NCBI GenBank assembly: GCA_022241785.1
Contig: JAKOMP010000003.1
Coordinates: 1-64,000 of the forward strand
Length of the DNA: 64,000 nucleotides
DNA from: Cyanocohniella sp. LLY
Lineage (GTDB): Bacteria > Cyanobacteriota > Cyanobacteriia > Cyanobacteriales > Nostocaceae
Direction of reading: 5' to 3'
In this document: positions 27,737-35,979 of the stretch, in pieces
Position numbering within the stretch: the stretch's first letter is position 1
Layout: every line of letters begins with the position of its first letter
Translations under genes and position numbers: made by a program
Notes under the pieces: model-generated
Seen by the model: the letters and a program-made list of their open reading frames with translations, nothing else
Database searches by the model: none
What the model was told of the DNA's origin: nothing

Positions 27737-28150
27737 ATGCCTCACTACCAAAAGCTACTGAAAATTTCTACTACCGGCAAATCTTTTCAAAATATCACTG
27801 CAAAAATTGCAGCTATAGTTGCAGAGGCGGGGGTGGAAACTGGTCTTTGCACTTTATTTTTGCGCCACACTTCAGCTAGTTTAGTGATCCAAGAAAATGC
27901 TGACCCTGATGTTTTGGTTGATTTAGCTAATTTTATGGCCAATCTTGTCCCAGAATCAGGTAAATACATCCACGATGCTGAAGGTGCAGACGATATGCCG
28001 GCACATATCCGGACAGCACTGACTCATAGTTCTGAACATATCCCCATTAATCGTGGTCATTTGGTTTTGGGAACTTGGCAGGGGATTTATGTGTGGGAAC
28101 ACCGTCAACGTAGTCATACCAGAGAGTTGGTGGTACACATTTCTAGTTAG
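27737..28150 (+). CDS. YjbQ / UPF0047 family protein
   Basis: A 137-residue protein with the full UPF0047 signature: LCTLFLRHTSASLVIQENAD and TALTHSSEHIPINRGHLVLGTWQGIY. The conserved histidines form a metal-binding cup in known structures. Members are annotated as secondary thiamine-phosphate synthase because of weak activity in vitro or in complementation. The physiological role is unsettled. The Nif3-like gene follows by 32 bases. Confidence 0.93.
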   Translation: MPHYQKLLKISTTGKSFQNITAKIAAIVAEAGVETGLCTLFLRHTSASLVIQENADPDVLVDLANFMANLVPESGKYIHDAEGADDMPAHIRTALTHSSEHIPINRGHLVLGTWQGIYVWEHRQRSHTRELVVHISS

Positions 28151-28182
28151 GGACTGGCTACTAGGACATTAAAAATAAAAAT

Positions 28183-28968
28183 ATGAAAATTGTTGATCTA
28201 ATTAGTTGGTTTGAAGCATGGGCTAATCCTACTTGGTGTGAAAGTTGGGATAATTGTGGCTGGCAAATTGAGCCGGGGGTTTTGCAAGAAGGGGCGCGGG
28301 TGTTGGTTTGTTTAACACCGACTTTGGCAGTAATGCAGGAGGCGATCGCAGTTAATGCTAATCTGATTTTTGCTCATCATCCTCTGATTTTTAATCCACT
28401 TAAGTCTTTATGTGGTGGTGAGGCCATCGCGGATATGGCAAAGTTAGCGTTTACTCACAATATCGGCGTTTACACTGCCCACACAAATTTCGACCAAGTA
28501 GACGATGGTACTGCTGATATTTTGGCGCAAATTTTAAAGTTGCAAGAAGTCGCGCCTATAGTTCCTACTCAAGCAGGTTTGGGTTATGGTCGTGTGGGCT
28601 TACTGGAACCATTTCTGACTTTACAGGAGTTGCTGGCGACGATTCAAGCCCGACTTGCTCCGCCTAATTTAATTTTTTCCCCAACTGCTGACTTACAACA
28701 AAAGATTTCCCGTGTGGCTGTGTTGGGTGGTTCTGGTGCTAGTTATATTTCGGCGGTAGCCAAAACTGGCGCTCAAGCTTATCTTACTTCTGATTGTAAG
28801 TTTCATCAGTTTCAGGAAAGCCGCGATCGCGGTTTGATTTTAATTGATGCTGGACATTATGCAACTGAACGCCCGGCTTGCGATCGCTTGGTGCAAAAAT
28901 TTCGGTCTTTAAATCTTGACTGGGTGAAATTAAGTCACGAAGATGAAGATTTTCGGCAATTTTTCTAG
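28183..28968 (+). CDS. Nif3-like dinuclear metal-centre protein
   Basis: A 261-residue Nif3/DUF34 protein. The metal ligands are visible in IFAHHPLIFNP, VYTAHTNFDQVDDG and the C-terminal LIDAGHYATERPACD. Nif3 proteins form hexameric toroids with two metal ions per subunit; GTP cyclohydrolase-like and metal-homeostasis roles have been proposed. It is likely co-transcribed with the yjbQ-like gene. Confidence 0.94.
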   Translation: MKIVDLISWFEAWANPTWCESWDNCGWQIEPGVLQEGARVLVCLTPTLAVMQEAIAVNANLIFAHHPLIFNPLKSLCGGEAIADMAKLAFTHNIGVYTAHTNFDQVDDGTADILAQILKLQEVAPIVPTQAGLGYGRVGLLEPFLTLQELLATIQARLAPPNLIFSPTADLQQKISRVAVLGGSGASYISAVAKTGAQAYLTSDCKFHQFQESRDRGLILIDAGHYATERPACDRLVQKFRSLNLDWVKLSHEDEDFRQFF

Positions 28969-29065
28969 TAATATTAGTTTTTTAGCAACTAAATTATTGT
29001 TTTACTTATCTTTGTATTATCTGCTTCCAGTATACGGTTACTTAAACTCTCTAAACCATATCTGT

Positions 29066-29081
29066 TGTGATGCGGATCACA
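29066..29081. promoter_or_regulatory. Perfect CRP-type operator (TGTGA-N6-TCACA)
   Basis: TGTGATGCGGATCACA is a perfect dyad of the CRP consensus, 108 bases upstream of the small gene at 29189 and 98 bases after the Nif3-like stop. AnCrpA and SyCRP1 recognise this consensus in cyanobacteria. The position suits activation of the downstream gene. No binding has been tested here. Confidence 0.6.
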
Positions 29082-29188
29082 AAATTAAGTAATTAAAATC
29101 ACCAGTATTTACTGTTCTATATCAATTAGGCGGGAACAAAAATGTTTCACACTAGATATAAGAAAACTCTCACCATACCCTAATCAAG

Positions 29189-29404
29189 ATGATTCGCACA
29201 CTCGTTGAATCTGCTTTCCAAACTGGATATCTTAGTGTTGAATCTGAGGGTCTACTTCATCAGGTGTTGGCGACTAAGTGCTATCAATCGGAAGACTTGG
29301 CAGCCCTAACGGCACTATACGATGCAGTGAGTGCAGGTAAAATTAAACGAGAAGCGTCATCGCCACTGCCCATAAAATTTCTCGCACAGGACACAATTCG
29401 GTAA
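29189..29404 (+). CDS. Small conserved hypothetical protein, CRP-box gene
   Basis: A 71-residue soluble protein, mostly helical, with LVESAFQTGYLSVESEGLL and EDLAALTALYDAVSAGKI. It resembles small hypothetical proteins of filamentous cyanobacteria, but I cannot assign a family. It is a lone gene with a perfect CRP-like site upstream and a long untranslated gap after it, suggesting tight regulation. Confidence 0.65.
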   Translation: MIRTLVESAFQTGYLSVESEGLLHQVLATKCYQSEDLAALTALYDAVSAGKIKREASSPLPIKFLAQDTIR

Positions 29405-29926
29405 ATTTGCCATCGCGTGGCATCAGATAACCGCCTTCAACTCAAAACTCTTTGCTGAATGTTGTTGAAAACCATTAAGGTCGGCAAGAGAATGAGTTAA
29501 GATCAAATACATTAGGGATAAATGTAAAGCTGAGTTCCCAGACTTCCCAGCAATGCCAATGAGTACAAGTAGGCAAATCAAACAACCGCAATTAAAGCTT
29601 GATTCAGAGTATTTTTTATTACATACTTGTAGGAAGTACTCACCAGAAAATATTAACCTGGTTAGGAGAGTTACCCAATTGTGTGACTTCTACGAAGTAG
29701 ACATTCGTTAAATGGCCTAAAGGGGATTGAGTTCAACCGGTGCAGTAAGTACAAGTCGATGATTTATCTAGATTCTTTCTAAGACAACCGAGTCTGTCTA
29801 TATCTAGGATTCATCAGACGCACTGATTCTGAACCACGGAACCGACCTCTGATGGTGTTATCAAAATGGGGTAAAACCCAAATTTCACAGGTTTAACTAC
29901 GTTGTTTAAAAAGGCAGAAGCAGTAC
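29405..29926. other. 522-base intergenic region, possible 5' leader
   Basis: No frame over 60 codons. It contains short dyads, for example GGGTAAAACCC near 29870-29880. The stretch just before the DUF6679 gene at 29927 could be a long 5' leader. I see no known riboswitch or RNA family. Confidence 0.4.
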
Positions 29927-30238
29927 ATGCTACACCGCAAGATTTATCAACTGTGTTGCGACGGGCGGGAGGTATGTGTATTTTTGCGGGACCAGCAACG
30001 CTGGATCGAAAAAGCCCGCATCCTCGATATAGAGGGGGATTTAGTCACTCTACGCTATGAAACAGAAGAGGAAGACGAAGTTTGTGCTTGGGAGGAGATG
30101 GTTCGTCTCGAAAGCATTGGCTCTGTGACTCAAAAATTAGCCTCAGTGCCACGCGGTAATGTAGAACCTCTGTTGACAGAAGATTGTCCAGAAGCGGAGC
30201 GGATTCGTAACCATTATCCTGACTCCAATCCTGAATAA
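29927..30238 (+). CDS. DUF6679 family cyanobacterial protein
   Basis: A 103-residue acidic protein, MLHRKIYQLCCDGREVCVF at the start and an SH3-like segment WIEKARILDIEGDLVTLRY followed by EEEDEVCAWEEMVRLE. I recall this as a conserved cyanobacterial DUF6679 family of unknown function. It is followed by a strong terminator. Confidence 0.7.
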   Translation: MLHRKIYQLCCDGREVCVFLRDQQRWIEKARILDIEGDLVTLRYETEEEDEVCAWEEMVRLESIGSVTQKLASVPRGNVEPLLTEDCPEAERIRNHYPDSNPE

Positions 30239-30254
30239 CTAAATGTTAAGTCCT

Positions 30255-30295
30255 GAGTCCTGAGTAGTACATCTTGCTCAGGACTCACTATTTTT
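30255..30295 (+). terminator. Intrinsic terminator after the DUF6679 gene
   Basis: A perfect 10-bp stem (GAGTCCTGAG at 30255-30264, CTCAGGACTC at 30277-30286) is followed by ACTATTTTT. It overlaps the stop of the convergent MBL-fold gene. Confidence 0.8.
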
Positions 30296-31964
30296 CTGGT
30301 TCAACATTAGATAAACGTTCAAAAGCCGGACAGTAACCCTCAAGAGTGACTTTGAAGTTATATAACGGAGAAAGAGGATTCCAACAGCGTTGTCCTCTTT
30401 GATGCCGACAAGTACCACAACAATCTACATCAGTCCAAGTAAAGCGATCGCCATTTTGGTTGAGTAGTTCTCGTGGAGATAATCCCCGCAAGACGATTTC
30501 TTCACCTTGCCAACGCGCTTCAATTAAACCAGTGTCGGCAAACTGTCGCCAGCGTGGGTCAGTTGTAATGGCATCGGGTAAGGAAATGGTAATGACTGTA
30601 CCTAATTCTGTGAGTTCGCCTTCATAGTTGGTTTCTGGGGGGGCTGGCTGTAAAAAGGTATCGCCAATGGGTAGTTGTACTAAGGTGTTAGCCGATGGAG
30701 AATGCACGTGATAACGGTTTTGTAGTTCCTCTAAGCTAGTCAAATCAGCCAAGTAAGCTGGGGAACCGTGGACAAAAACGACGTGTTGGGGACGCAAATT
30801 ATGAATTAGCTGGGTAGTACCAGGGCCATCGCTATGTTGGGCGAGAAGATAGCTTTCGTCATTAGTGGGTGCAGCATATTCTTGATTAATTTTTATATCA
30901 ATTTTTTCTGGCAACAGAATTACCCAAGGCCCTGTATCCGGTTGACAGTATTGATTTAAATTAGCTGTGGAGTCAGTCAGCACAATACAGGGAGACTTGC
31001 CTACAGTACCCCGCTGTTGAGGTGGCAAACGTCGTACCCGTGGACGCACTCGTTCATCCCAAAATAAGGGTTGATGGCGGGCGAAGTTCTGCACTGATGG
31101 TGGGAGGTGGGGCAGGAGTTCCAAGTAAGCATCACACCCTGTAGCCACAGCACCGTCAACCCAAATATCTAAATCTCTGCCTGTGAAGTGGTGATGAGAG
31201 CGTAACAACATCAGCAGTTCTTGACCCAAGCCTAAAGCTGGTGTGGGCAATAGCACTGAACAACGGTCGGCGATCGCTCGATTAATCCGCTCGGCTAGTT
31301 GATTTTCTTGGTTGCGGCGGTGGGGATGTCTGGCTGTGCCATATGTGCCTTCAATTATCAGTACATTTAACTCTATTCCCCGTAATTCTTCTAAACGCAA
31401 TCCTTCTACTAAACGTGAGTTGGATAAGAAAAAGTCACCTGTGTATAGTAGTTTATATGAGCGTTCTGCTGTGGTGTATGTCAGTAAAATTGCTACCGCT
31501 CCTGGTAAGTGTCCAGCGGGAAATAATTCTACTACCAGACCTTCTTGAATTTCCACAGGCGATCGCAACGGCAACGCATGACACAATTGGGGTATTTTCT
31601 TGGGGTCTTGGTCTAGCCAATTTAGTGGTAGTAATTTGCTGGTTACTTCGCTGGCATAAATCGGTAACAGAGGAAAAGCTTGATGTAGGTCTAGCAATCC
31701 TTTAGCATGATCTGGGTGAGCATGACTAATCAACACCACATCTGCCGGCATGGGCGATCTACCTCGACGGGCTGACTTGGCCAACGAGTGTAGTAATAAT
31801 GAAGTATCCTCCAAGCCACAATCTAGCAGTATGCGGTGTGGCCCCATCCGCACTAACAAACATACGCCCTCATCCTGATGCTGGACACTATAGGGCAAAC
31901 AATCTAATTCACTAGCTACCTCCCCAGCATCAATGCCAGAGGATGCTGACAGATTATCCCTCAT
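30288..31964 (-). CDS. MBL-fold metallo-hydrolase (beta-CASP-like) with C-terminal Cys cluster
   Basis: A 558-residue protein. The metallo-beta-lactamase core has SHAHPDHAKGL (zinc ligands), FPAGHLPGAVAILL and YTGDFFLSNSR. The middle segment IIEGTYGTARHPHR and a later FVHGSPAYLADL resemble the beta-CASP region of RNA-processing nucleases. The C-terminus has a cysteine motif CCGTCRHQRGQRCWNP. It may be an RNA nuclease, but this is not proven. The start at 31964 has a very strong ribosome-binding site (GGAGGAGAGGAG); the upstream extension is rejected. Confidence 0.85.
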   Translation of the reverse strand: MRDNLSASSGIDAGEVASELDCLPYSVQHQDEGVCLLVRMGPHRILLDCGLEDTSLLLHSLAKSARRGRSPMPADVVLISHAHPDHAKGLLDLHQAFPLLPIYASEVTSKLLPLNWLDQDPKKIPQLCHALPLRSPVEIQEGLVVELFPAGHLPGAVAILLTYTTAERSYKLLYTGDFFLSNSRLVEGLRLEELRGIELNVLIIEGTYGTARHPHRRNQENQLAERINRAIADRCSVLLPTPALGLGQELLMLLRSHHHFTGRDLDIWVDGAVATGCDAYLELLPHLPPSVQNFARHQPLFWDERVRPRVRRLPPQQRGTVGKSPCIVLTDSTANLNQYCQPDTGPWVILLPEKIDIKINQEYAAPTNDESYLLAQHSDGPGTTQLIHNLRPQHVVFVHGSPAYLADLTSLEELQNRYHVHSPSANTLVQLPIGDTFLQPAPPETNYEGELTELGTVITISLPDAITTDPRWRQFADTGLIEARWQGEEIVLRGLSPRELLNQNGDRFTWTDVDCCGTCRHQRGQRCWNPLSPLYNFKVTLEGYCPAFERLSNVEPEK

Positions 31965-32206
31965 GCGCTCCTCTCCTCCGACCTCATCATTATTGACATA
32001 CCCCAAATACCAAGAACAGCGTAATTCTTGGTTTTGTGATCTAGGGGTAAGTTTTATTGTGCGCCCCTACACCCTAAGAATGCAGATGATTAATTTGGGA
32101 GGACGCCATCAAGTGGGTTGACAAGAATGGGGCTAAATGAAGTTTGTCTCTTGCCTGATTTATCTTTTGCAGTTTTAAACGGTGAATCCTGTCCCAGGAA
32201 ATTGGC

Positions 32207-32329
32207 TCAATGAGCAGAGCCATTACCGTGATAGTTATCTGAATCATAAAATCCATTTTTAGTGCCGAAGAATAGGCACAAAACAGTAAATATAACTGTT
32301 AACCCGGCTAAAATCAGCTTAACTTCCAT
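32207..32329 (-). CDS. Small single-helix membrane protein (40 residues)
   Basis: A 40-codon gene with ATG at 32329, stop at 32207-32209 and an AAGGAACA ribosome-binding site upstream. The product has one hydrophobic helix (LILAGLTVIFTVLCLFFG) and a polar tail GFYDSDNYHGNGSAH. Size and layout are like the tiny subunits of thylakoid complexes (PSII, cytochrome b6f, NDH-1), but I cannot match it to a named one. It is too short for routine gene calling. Confidence 0.65.
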   Translation of the reverse strand: MEVKLILAGLTVIFTVLCLFFGTKNGFYDSDNYHGNGSAH

Positions 32330-32522
32330 TTGTTGGCTGTTCCTTACTAAAGACTTTCTTATATTAATAGAGTGCTTCCGCAATTCGGCTCAATCGCTAG
32401 AAAATCTTTACTATGGTTAAGTTGATTGGGCAATAGGTAATTTTACACAATTAGTTAAATTCTAAAACTTTTTGGGTCACCTGTCCATTTATTGTCAGGT
32501 TTCTACATCACCGAAGAGGCAG

Positions 32523-32599
32523 GGGAGTAGGGAGTAGGGAGTAGGGAGTAGGGAGTAGGGAGTAGGGAGTAGGGAGTAGGGAGTAGGGAGTAGGGAGTA
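32523..32599. repeat. Short tandem heptamer repeat, 11 x GGGAGTA
   Basis: Eleven perfect tandem copies of GGGAGTA. Heptameric short tandemly repeated repetitive (STRR) sequences are a feature of heterocystous cyanobacteria. The copy number probably varies between strains. A short related array is at 52923-52954. Confidence 0.97.
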
Positions 32600-32786
32600 A
32601 TTTATTCTCTGAAAGTCCCTTACTCAACATAATCTACACTTTCCATTCGCCAAGTATTTTTCTTGTGAATATTTTACTAATTTAAATACGGGTATTAAAT
32701 TTACTAGAGCTACTCAGCTTACTTGATAAGTTTTGTGTATGTACTATTAGCTTACATATATTTAGCTAATGAACTATTTATATGTT

Positions 32787-32834
32787 AAACATCTAGACAT
32801 TCAAACATCTAAATAATTAAATGTTCAGATGTTT
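32787..32834. promoter_or_regulatory. Operator/centromere-like repeats upstream of parA
   Basis: AAACATCTAGACATTC (32787-32802) recurs inverted at 32819-32834 as AAACATCTGAACATTT on the minus strand. A half-site AAACATCT lies between them at 32803-32810. The cluster ends 44 bases before the parA start. Such iterated sites are how ribbon-helix-helix partition proteins bind their operator or centromere. The assignment is inference from layout. Confidence 0.6.
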
Positions 32835-32878
32835 AAATATGCAGTAGAATTTTGGCATTATTTATTTGCCACTGGAAA

Positions 32879-33472
32879 ATGATCATCACCGTAGCGGCAT
32901 TCAAGGGCGGTGTAGGAAAATCTACAACAGCCCTACACTTAGCTACATATCTGCAAAATCAAGCTGACACACTGTTAGTTGATGGCGATTTAAACCGCAG
33001 TGCTTTGGATTGGTCAAACCGGGGTTGTTTGCCATTCAAAGTTGCTGATGAGAAGCAGGGGGTCGGTTTAGCAAAACTTTATGAGCATATAGTAATTGAC
33101 ACACCAGCCAAACCAGATGCAGATGAGTTAAAAACTATTGCTAAGGGTTGTGATTTATTAGTCATACCCACTACCCCAGATGCGATCGCTTTAGCTGCAA
33201 CTCTACAAATGGTGGAATTACTCAAACCATTGCAGACGAATTATCGAATTTTGCTGACTATTATCCCCCCCAATCCCAATAAGGCGGGAGAGGAGGCGAG
33301 AACGGCTTTGTTAAATGCCGGGTTACCTGTATTCAAGTCAGGAATCCGCCGCCTGGCTGTCTTCCAGCGCGCTGCTTTAGAAGGAGTACCAGTCAATGCT
33401 GTCAAAGACTCTTACGCCCAAATTGCTTGGCGGTGTTACGCCGAGGTGGGAAAAGAGATAATTAATTCGTAA
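32879..33472 (+). CDS. ParA family ATPase
   Basis: A 197-residue small ParA/MinD-type ATPase. Deviant Walker A is FKGGVGKSTTALHLA; LLVDGDLNRSALDW and HIVIDTPAKPD are the switch regions. It lacks an N-terminal DNA-binding domain, as in type Ib plasmid partition. The ATG at 32879 aligns with the family start (MIITVAAFKGG). A ribbon-helix-helix gene follows and operator-like repeats precede it, which is a complete partition-cassette layout. Confidence 0.9.
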   Translation: MIITVAAFKGGVGKSTTALHLATYLQNQADTLLVDGDLNRSALDWSNRGCLPFKVADEKQGVGLAKLYEHIVIDTPAKPDADELKTIAKGCDLLVIPTTPDAIALAATLQMVELLKPLQTNYRILLTIIPPNPNKAGEEARTALLNAGLPVFKSGIRRLAVFQRAALEGVPVNAVKDSYAQIAWRCYAEVGKEIINS

Positions 33473-33498
33473 TTCGTAATTGAAGGGTTGGTATTACT

Positions 33499-33780
33499 TT
33501 GAATAACAAGAAAAAAACTAGCCGTTTTGATGACTTAATAGATGCTGCTCGTAGTCGTCAAATGAGAGACCAGCCACAGCCTACGGAAGATAAACCCACT
33601 TCTTACAGTAAAAGTACTGACCCAGCATATACCCGTACCACTATTTATCTCCCTAAACAATTGCATCGACAATTAAAAACTGTAGCTGCTGCACAAGAGC
33701 GACAAATGAGTGATATTGTGGCGGAATTAGTGGAGCAATGGCTGTTATCTCACACTCAGGAAAAAAATTCCCCTAATTAA
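33499..33780 (+). CDS. Ribbon-helix-helix protein, partner of ParA
   Basis: A 93-residue protein with a basic, disordered N-terminus (MNNKKKTSRFDDLIDAARS) and a C-terminal ribbon-helix-helix fold (TRTTIYLPKQLHRQLKTVA). It begins at a TTG with GAAGGG upstream, 26 bases after parA. In type Ib partition systems the N-terminal tail stimulates the ParA ATPase and the RHH fold binds repeat sites. That role here is inferred. Confidence 0.78.
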   Translation: MNNKKKTSRFDDLIDAARSRQMRDQPQPTEDKPTSYSKSTDPAYTRTTIYLPKQLHRQLKTVAAAQERQMSDIVAELVEQWLLSHTQEKNSPN

Positions 33781-33790
33781 ACTCTGCATC

Positions 33791-34312
33791 TTACAGAATT
33801 ACGTCCTTTCCTTGTTCTGTGAAGCGAACTTCTTGAATTTTCCATTCAGCATTACTAGTTAAAGTTTTGCGGAGACTACCAAATAAAGCAAACTGTTCAC
33901 AACTAGAAAGAGAAACTAATTGTCGCTTTGACTGTGGGGATAAACGTAAATCGACTGTAGCTACACCATTTTCTACGTTGACACGATAACCAGACAAGTT
34001 AAAATCCGCTGTATCTCGTTCAGCGATAATTTTACCCACTGCACCCGCTACAGGTTGTTCTGCGGCTACTGACACTTGTTGGGGAATCAGTTCTTGACAT
34101 TGCAAATCACTTGTATATAGGGTGACGTTAGTAGTTTTGCCTGTGGGATCTGTAGAGGTGGCTGCGGGCGTTTTAGGAACTGTGCTGGGTGTGGTGTTAG
34201 GCGCTGGTGTTTCACTATCAATACTGGTGGAAGTAGGACTGGAACTACAGCTACTGATGCTAGCTGCGATCGCTACTACAATTAACGGTAACAGAAGTCT
34301 TTTGCTTTTCAT
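33791..34312 (-). CDS. GerMN-domain lipoprotein
   Basis: A 173-residue lipoprotein (lipobox ISSC, Cys22) with a Thr/Pro/Ser-rich linker and a C-terminal GerMN domain: VTLYTSDLQCQELIPQ, ENGVATVDLR, SCEQFALFGSLRKTL and VRFTEQGKDV. GerMN domains occur in germination and envelope proteins of many bacteria; in cyanobacteria the role is unknown. It is convergent with the RHH gene. Confidence 0.82.
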   Translation of the reverse strand: MKSKRLLLPLIVVAIAASISSCSSSPTSTSIDSETPAPNTTPSTVPKTPAATSTDPTGKTTNVTLYTSDLQCQELIPQQVSVAAEQPVAGAVGKIIAERDTADFNLSGYRVNVENGVATVDLRLSPQSKRQLVSLSSCEQFALFGSLRKTLTSNAEWKIQEVRFTEQGKDVIL

Positions 34313-34436
34313 AATTTATAGTTCGCCTGTGGTTGTTAATTAACTTCAATACTGCTAGTATCAATTCCGCATAAATTTCCAAAAACTTTGCTGCTTGACT
34401 ATTATTAGCTATCTTCTCAGCCAGAGAGAAACACTT

Positions 34437-35900
34437 ATGCCTAGCAACGAATCCAGCACTTATAATGTCCGAATATCTGAATGGGATGGTATCCCCATTG
34501 AGCAGTGGGAACCCGCTAAATGGAAGCAATGGAAACCTAAATATCCGCCATCAGATGAGTATGCCAAGATTGAGCGTGAATATCTCCGCATTAAACATGC
34601 TATTCAGCAGGCTAACTCGGCTTTAACTTTAGATAAAATCAAGATTAAATTGAAACTAACTAGCCCGAAAACTATCGGCTTACAAGGTACATTTCCCTGT
34701 AGACCTGGTGATGTGGGCAGACATGGTAGTCCTAATAAGCAGTATACCATTTCTTGTGCTTTTGCAGCTAATGAAACTGGTGTAAAAATGGCAGTTTTAA
34801 AAGCACGGGAATTAGATTTACAATTAATCACCAAACAATTCCAATGGACACCAGAATTATTAGGAAAACAGGCTCAAAAAATAGAGATAAAAAATCAAGA
34901 AAGAAAACTTATTCAGGAATTGATTCAAGAATATGAACAAGAGTTTTGGAAAAATCATCAAAAAAATCGCCAAGGAATTCGGACTTGGGAAACTCATTAT
35001 ATGAGGCATCTTAAAAAACTACCCCAAGATGTGCCGATGTCTGAACAAGCTTTGGTAGCAGCCTTAGAAAAGACTAAGCCAAATACATCATCGAGATTTT
35101 TTTTGGTGTGGCAACTGAAAAAGTTTGGCGAATTTTGTGGTATTGATGACTTTAAGGCAATTTATGCTTATATGACTCCCAATCCTCATCCAACTATTCG
35201 GAAAATCCCTTTAGATGAGGACATTTTACAAGGATTTGAAAAAATTGGGATGCCTTTATCAACGTATGCTAGTAGGGAGAATGTCACACAACCTGAACAA
35301 TGGCAATGGATGTATGGCATGTTAGCTACTTATGGGTTAAGACCTCATGAATTATTTGCTGTAGATATAGCAGCATTTTTAGACCCAGCTAATACCTTTC
35401 ATTTAGTAAATTTAAATCCCCAATTAACAGAGGGTACTAAAACTGGTGAGCGCAGTTGTGGGATTCCGCCATTGCATCCCCATTGGGTGGAGTTATTTAA
35501 TTTAAAAAATATTCGCTTACCTGAGAATGAAGGTACACTTAGTAATAAAACAGCCAAGATTCAAATTAAATTTAGAACTTCTCAGCTAGGTTTTAGACCT
35601 TATGATTTACGTCATGCTTATGCCATTCGTGGTCATCGCTTGCGAGTCCCTATTAAGACGATGGCTGATTATATGGGGCATACCGTGCAAGAGCATACCC
35701 GAACTTATCAAAGATGGATGAATGAAGATACTAACTTAGAAATTTACAAAGAAGTGGTAATTTACAGACAAGGTACGAGTAAGGAAGCCTTGAAAGAAAG
35801 AATTAAGGAATTAGAGGCGGAAAATGTGGCTATCAAGGCGGAAAATGCCACCCTGAGAGGTTTGCTAGTTCAGCATCAATTAGGCGAATTATTGAGTTAA
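34437..35900 (+). CDS. Tyrosine recombinase / site-specific integrase
   Basis: A 487-residue integrase. The N-terminal half is likely the arm and core-binding region. The catalytic part has YGLRPHELFAVD (first Arg), FRPYDLRHAYAIRGHRL (His and second Arg region), DYMGHTVQEHTRTYQRWM (His and nucleophile Tyr). A C-terminal coiled coil (LKERIKELEAENVAIKAENA) is added. ATG at 34437 follows AGAGAG; a longer frame from 34395 is unlikely. Its position beside a ParA/RHH pair suggests integrated mobile DNA, though no attachment site was found. Confidence 0.85.
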   Translation: MPSNESSTYNVRISEWDGIPIEQWEPAKWKQWKPKYPPSDEYAKIEREYLRIKHAIQQANSALTLDKIKIKLKLTSPKTIGLQGTFPCRPGDVGRHGSPNKQYTISCAFAANETGVKMAVLKARELDLQLITKQFQWTPELLGKQAQKIEIKNQERKLIQELIQEYEQEFWKNHQKNRQGIRTWETHYMRHLKKLPQDVPMSEQALVAALEKTKPNTSSRFFLVWQLKKFGEFCGIDDFKAIYAYMTPNPHPTIRKIPLDEDILQGFEKIGMPLSTYASRENVTQPEQWQWMYGMLATYGLRPHELFAVDIAAFLDPANTFHLVNLNPQLTEGTKTGERSCGIPPLHPHWVELFNLKNIRLPENEGTLSNKTAKIQIKFRTSQLGFRPYDLRHAYAIRGHRLRVPIKTMADYMGHTVQEHTRTYQRWMNEDTNLEIYKEVVIYRQGTSKEALKERIKELEAENVAIKAENATLRGLLVQHQLGELLS

Positions 35901-35979
35901 TTTTAGATTTTAAATAGGAGATTGGGCAAGATAGATACTGAAGTTAACTTCAGTCCCCAACCTGGGAATAAACGAGACT

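Larger units (their letters stand above)
32330..32878. other. Intergenic region with heptamer array and operator-like repeats
   Basis: From left to right: AT-rich sequence, the GGGAGTA array (32523-32599), more AT-rich DNA and then the AAACATCT repeats (32787-32834) just before parA. No other gene is seen. Confidence 0.8.

Noticed and set aside
29720..29926. Possible structured RNA upstream of the DUF6679 gene
   Set aside because: Several short dyads are present but no known riboswitch or small-RNA core could be matched by eye.
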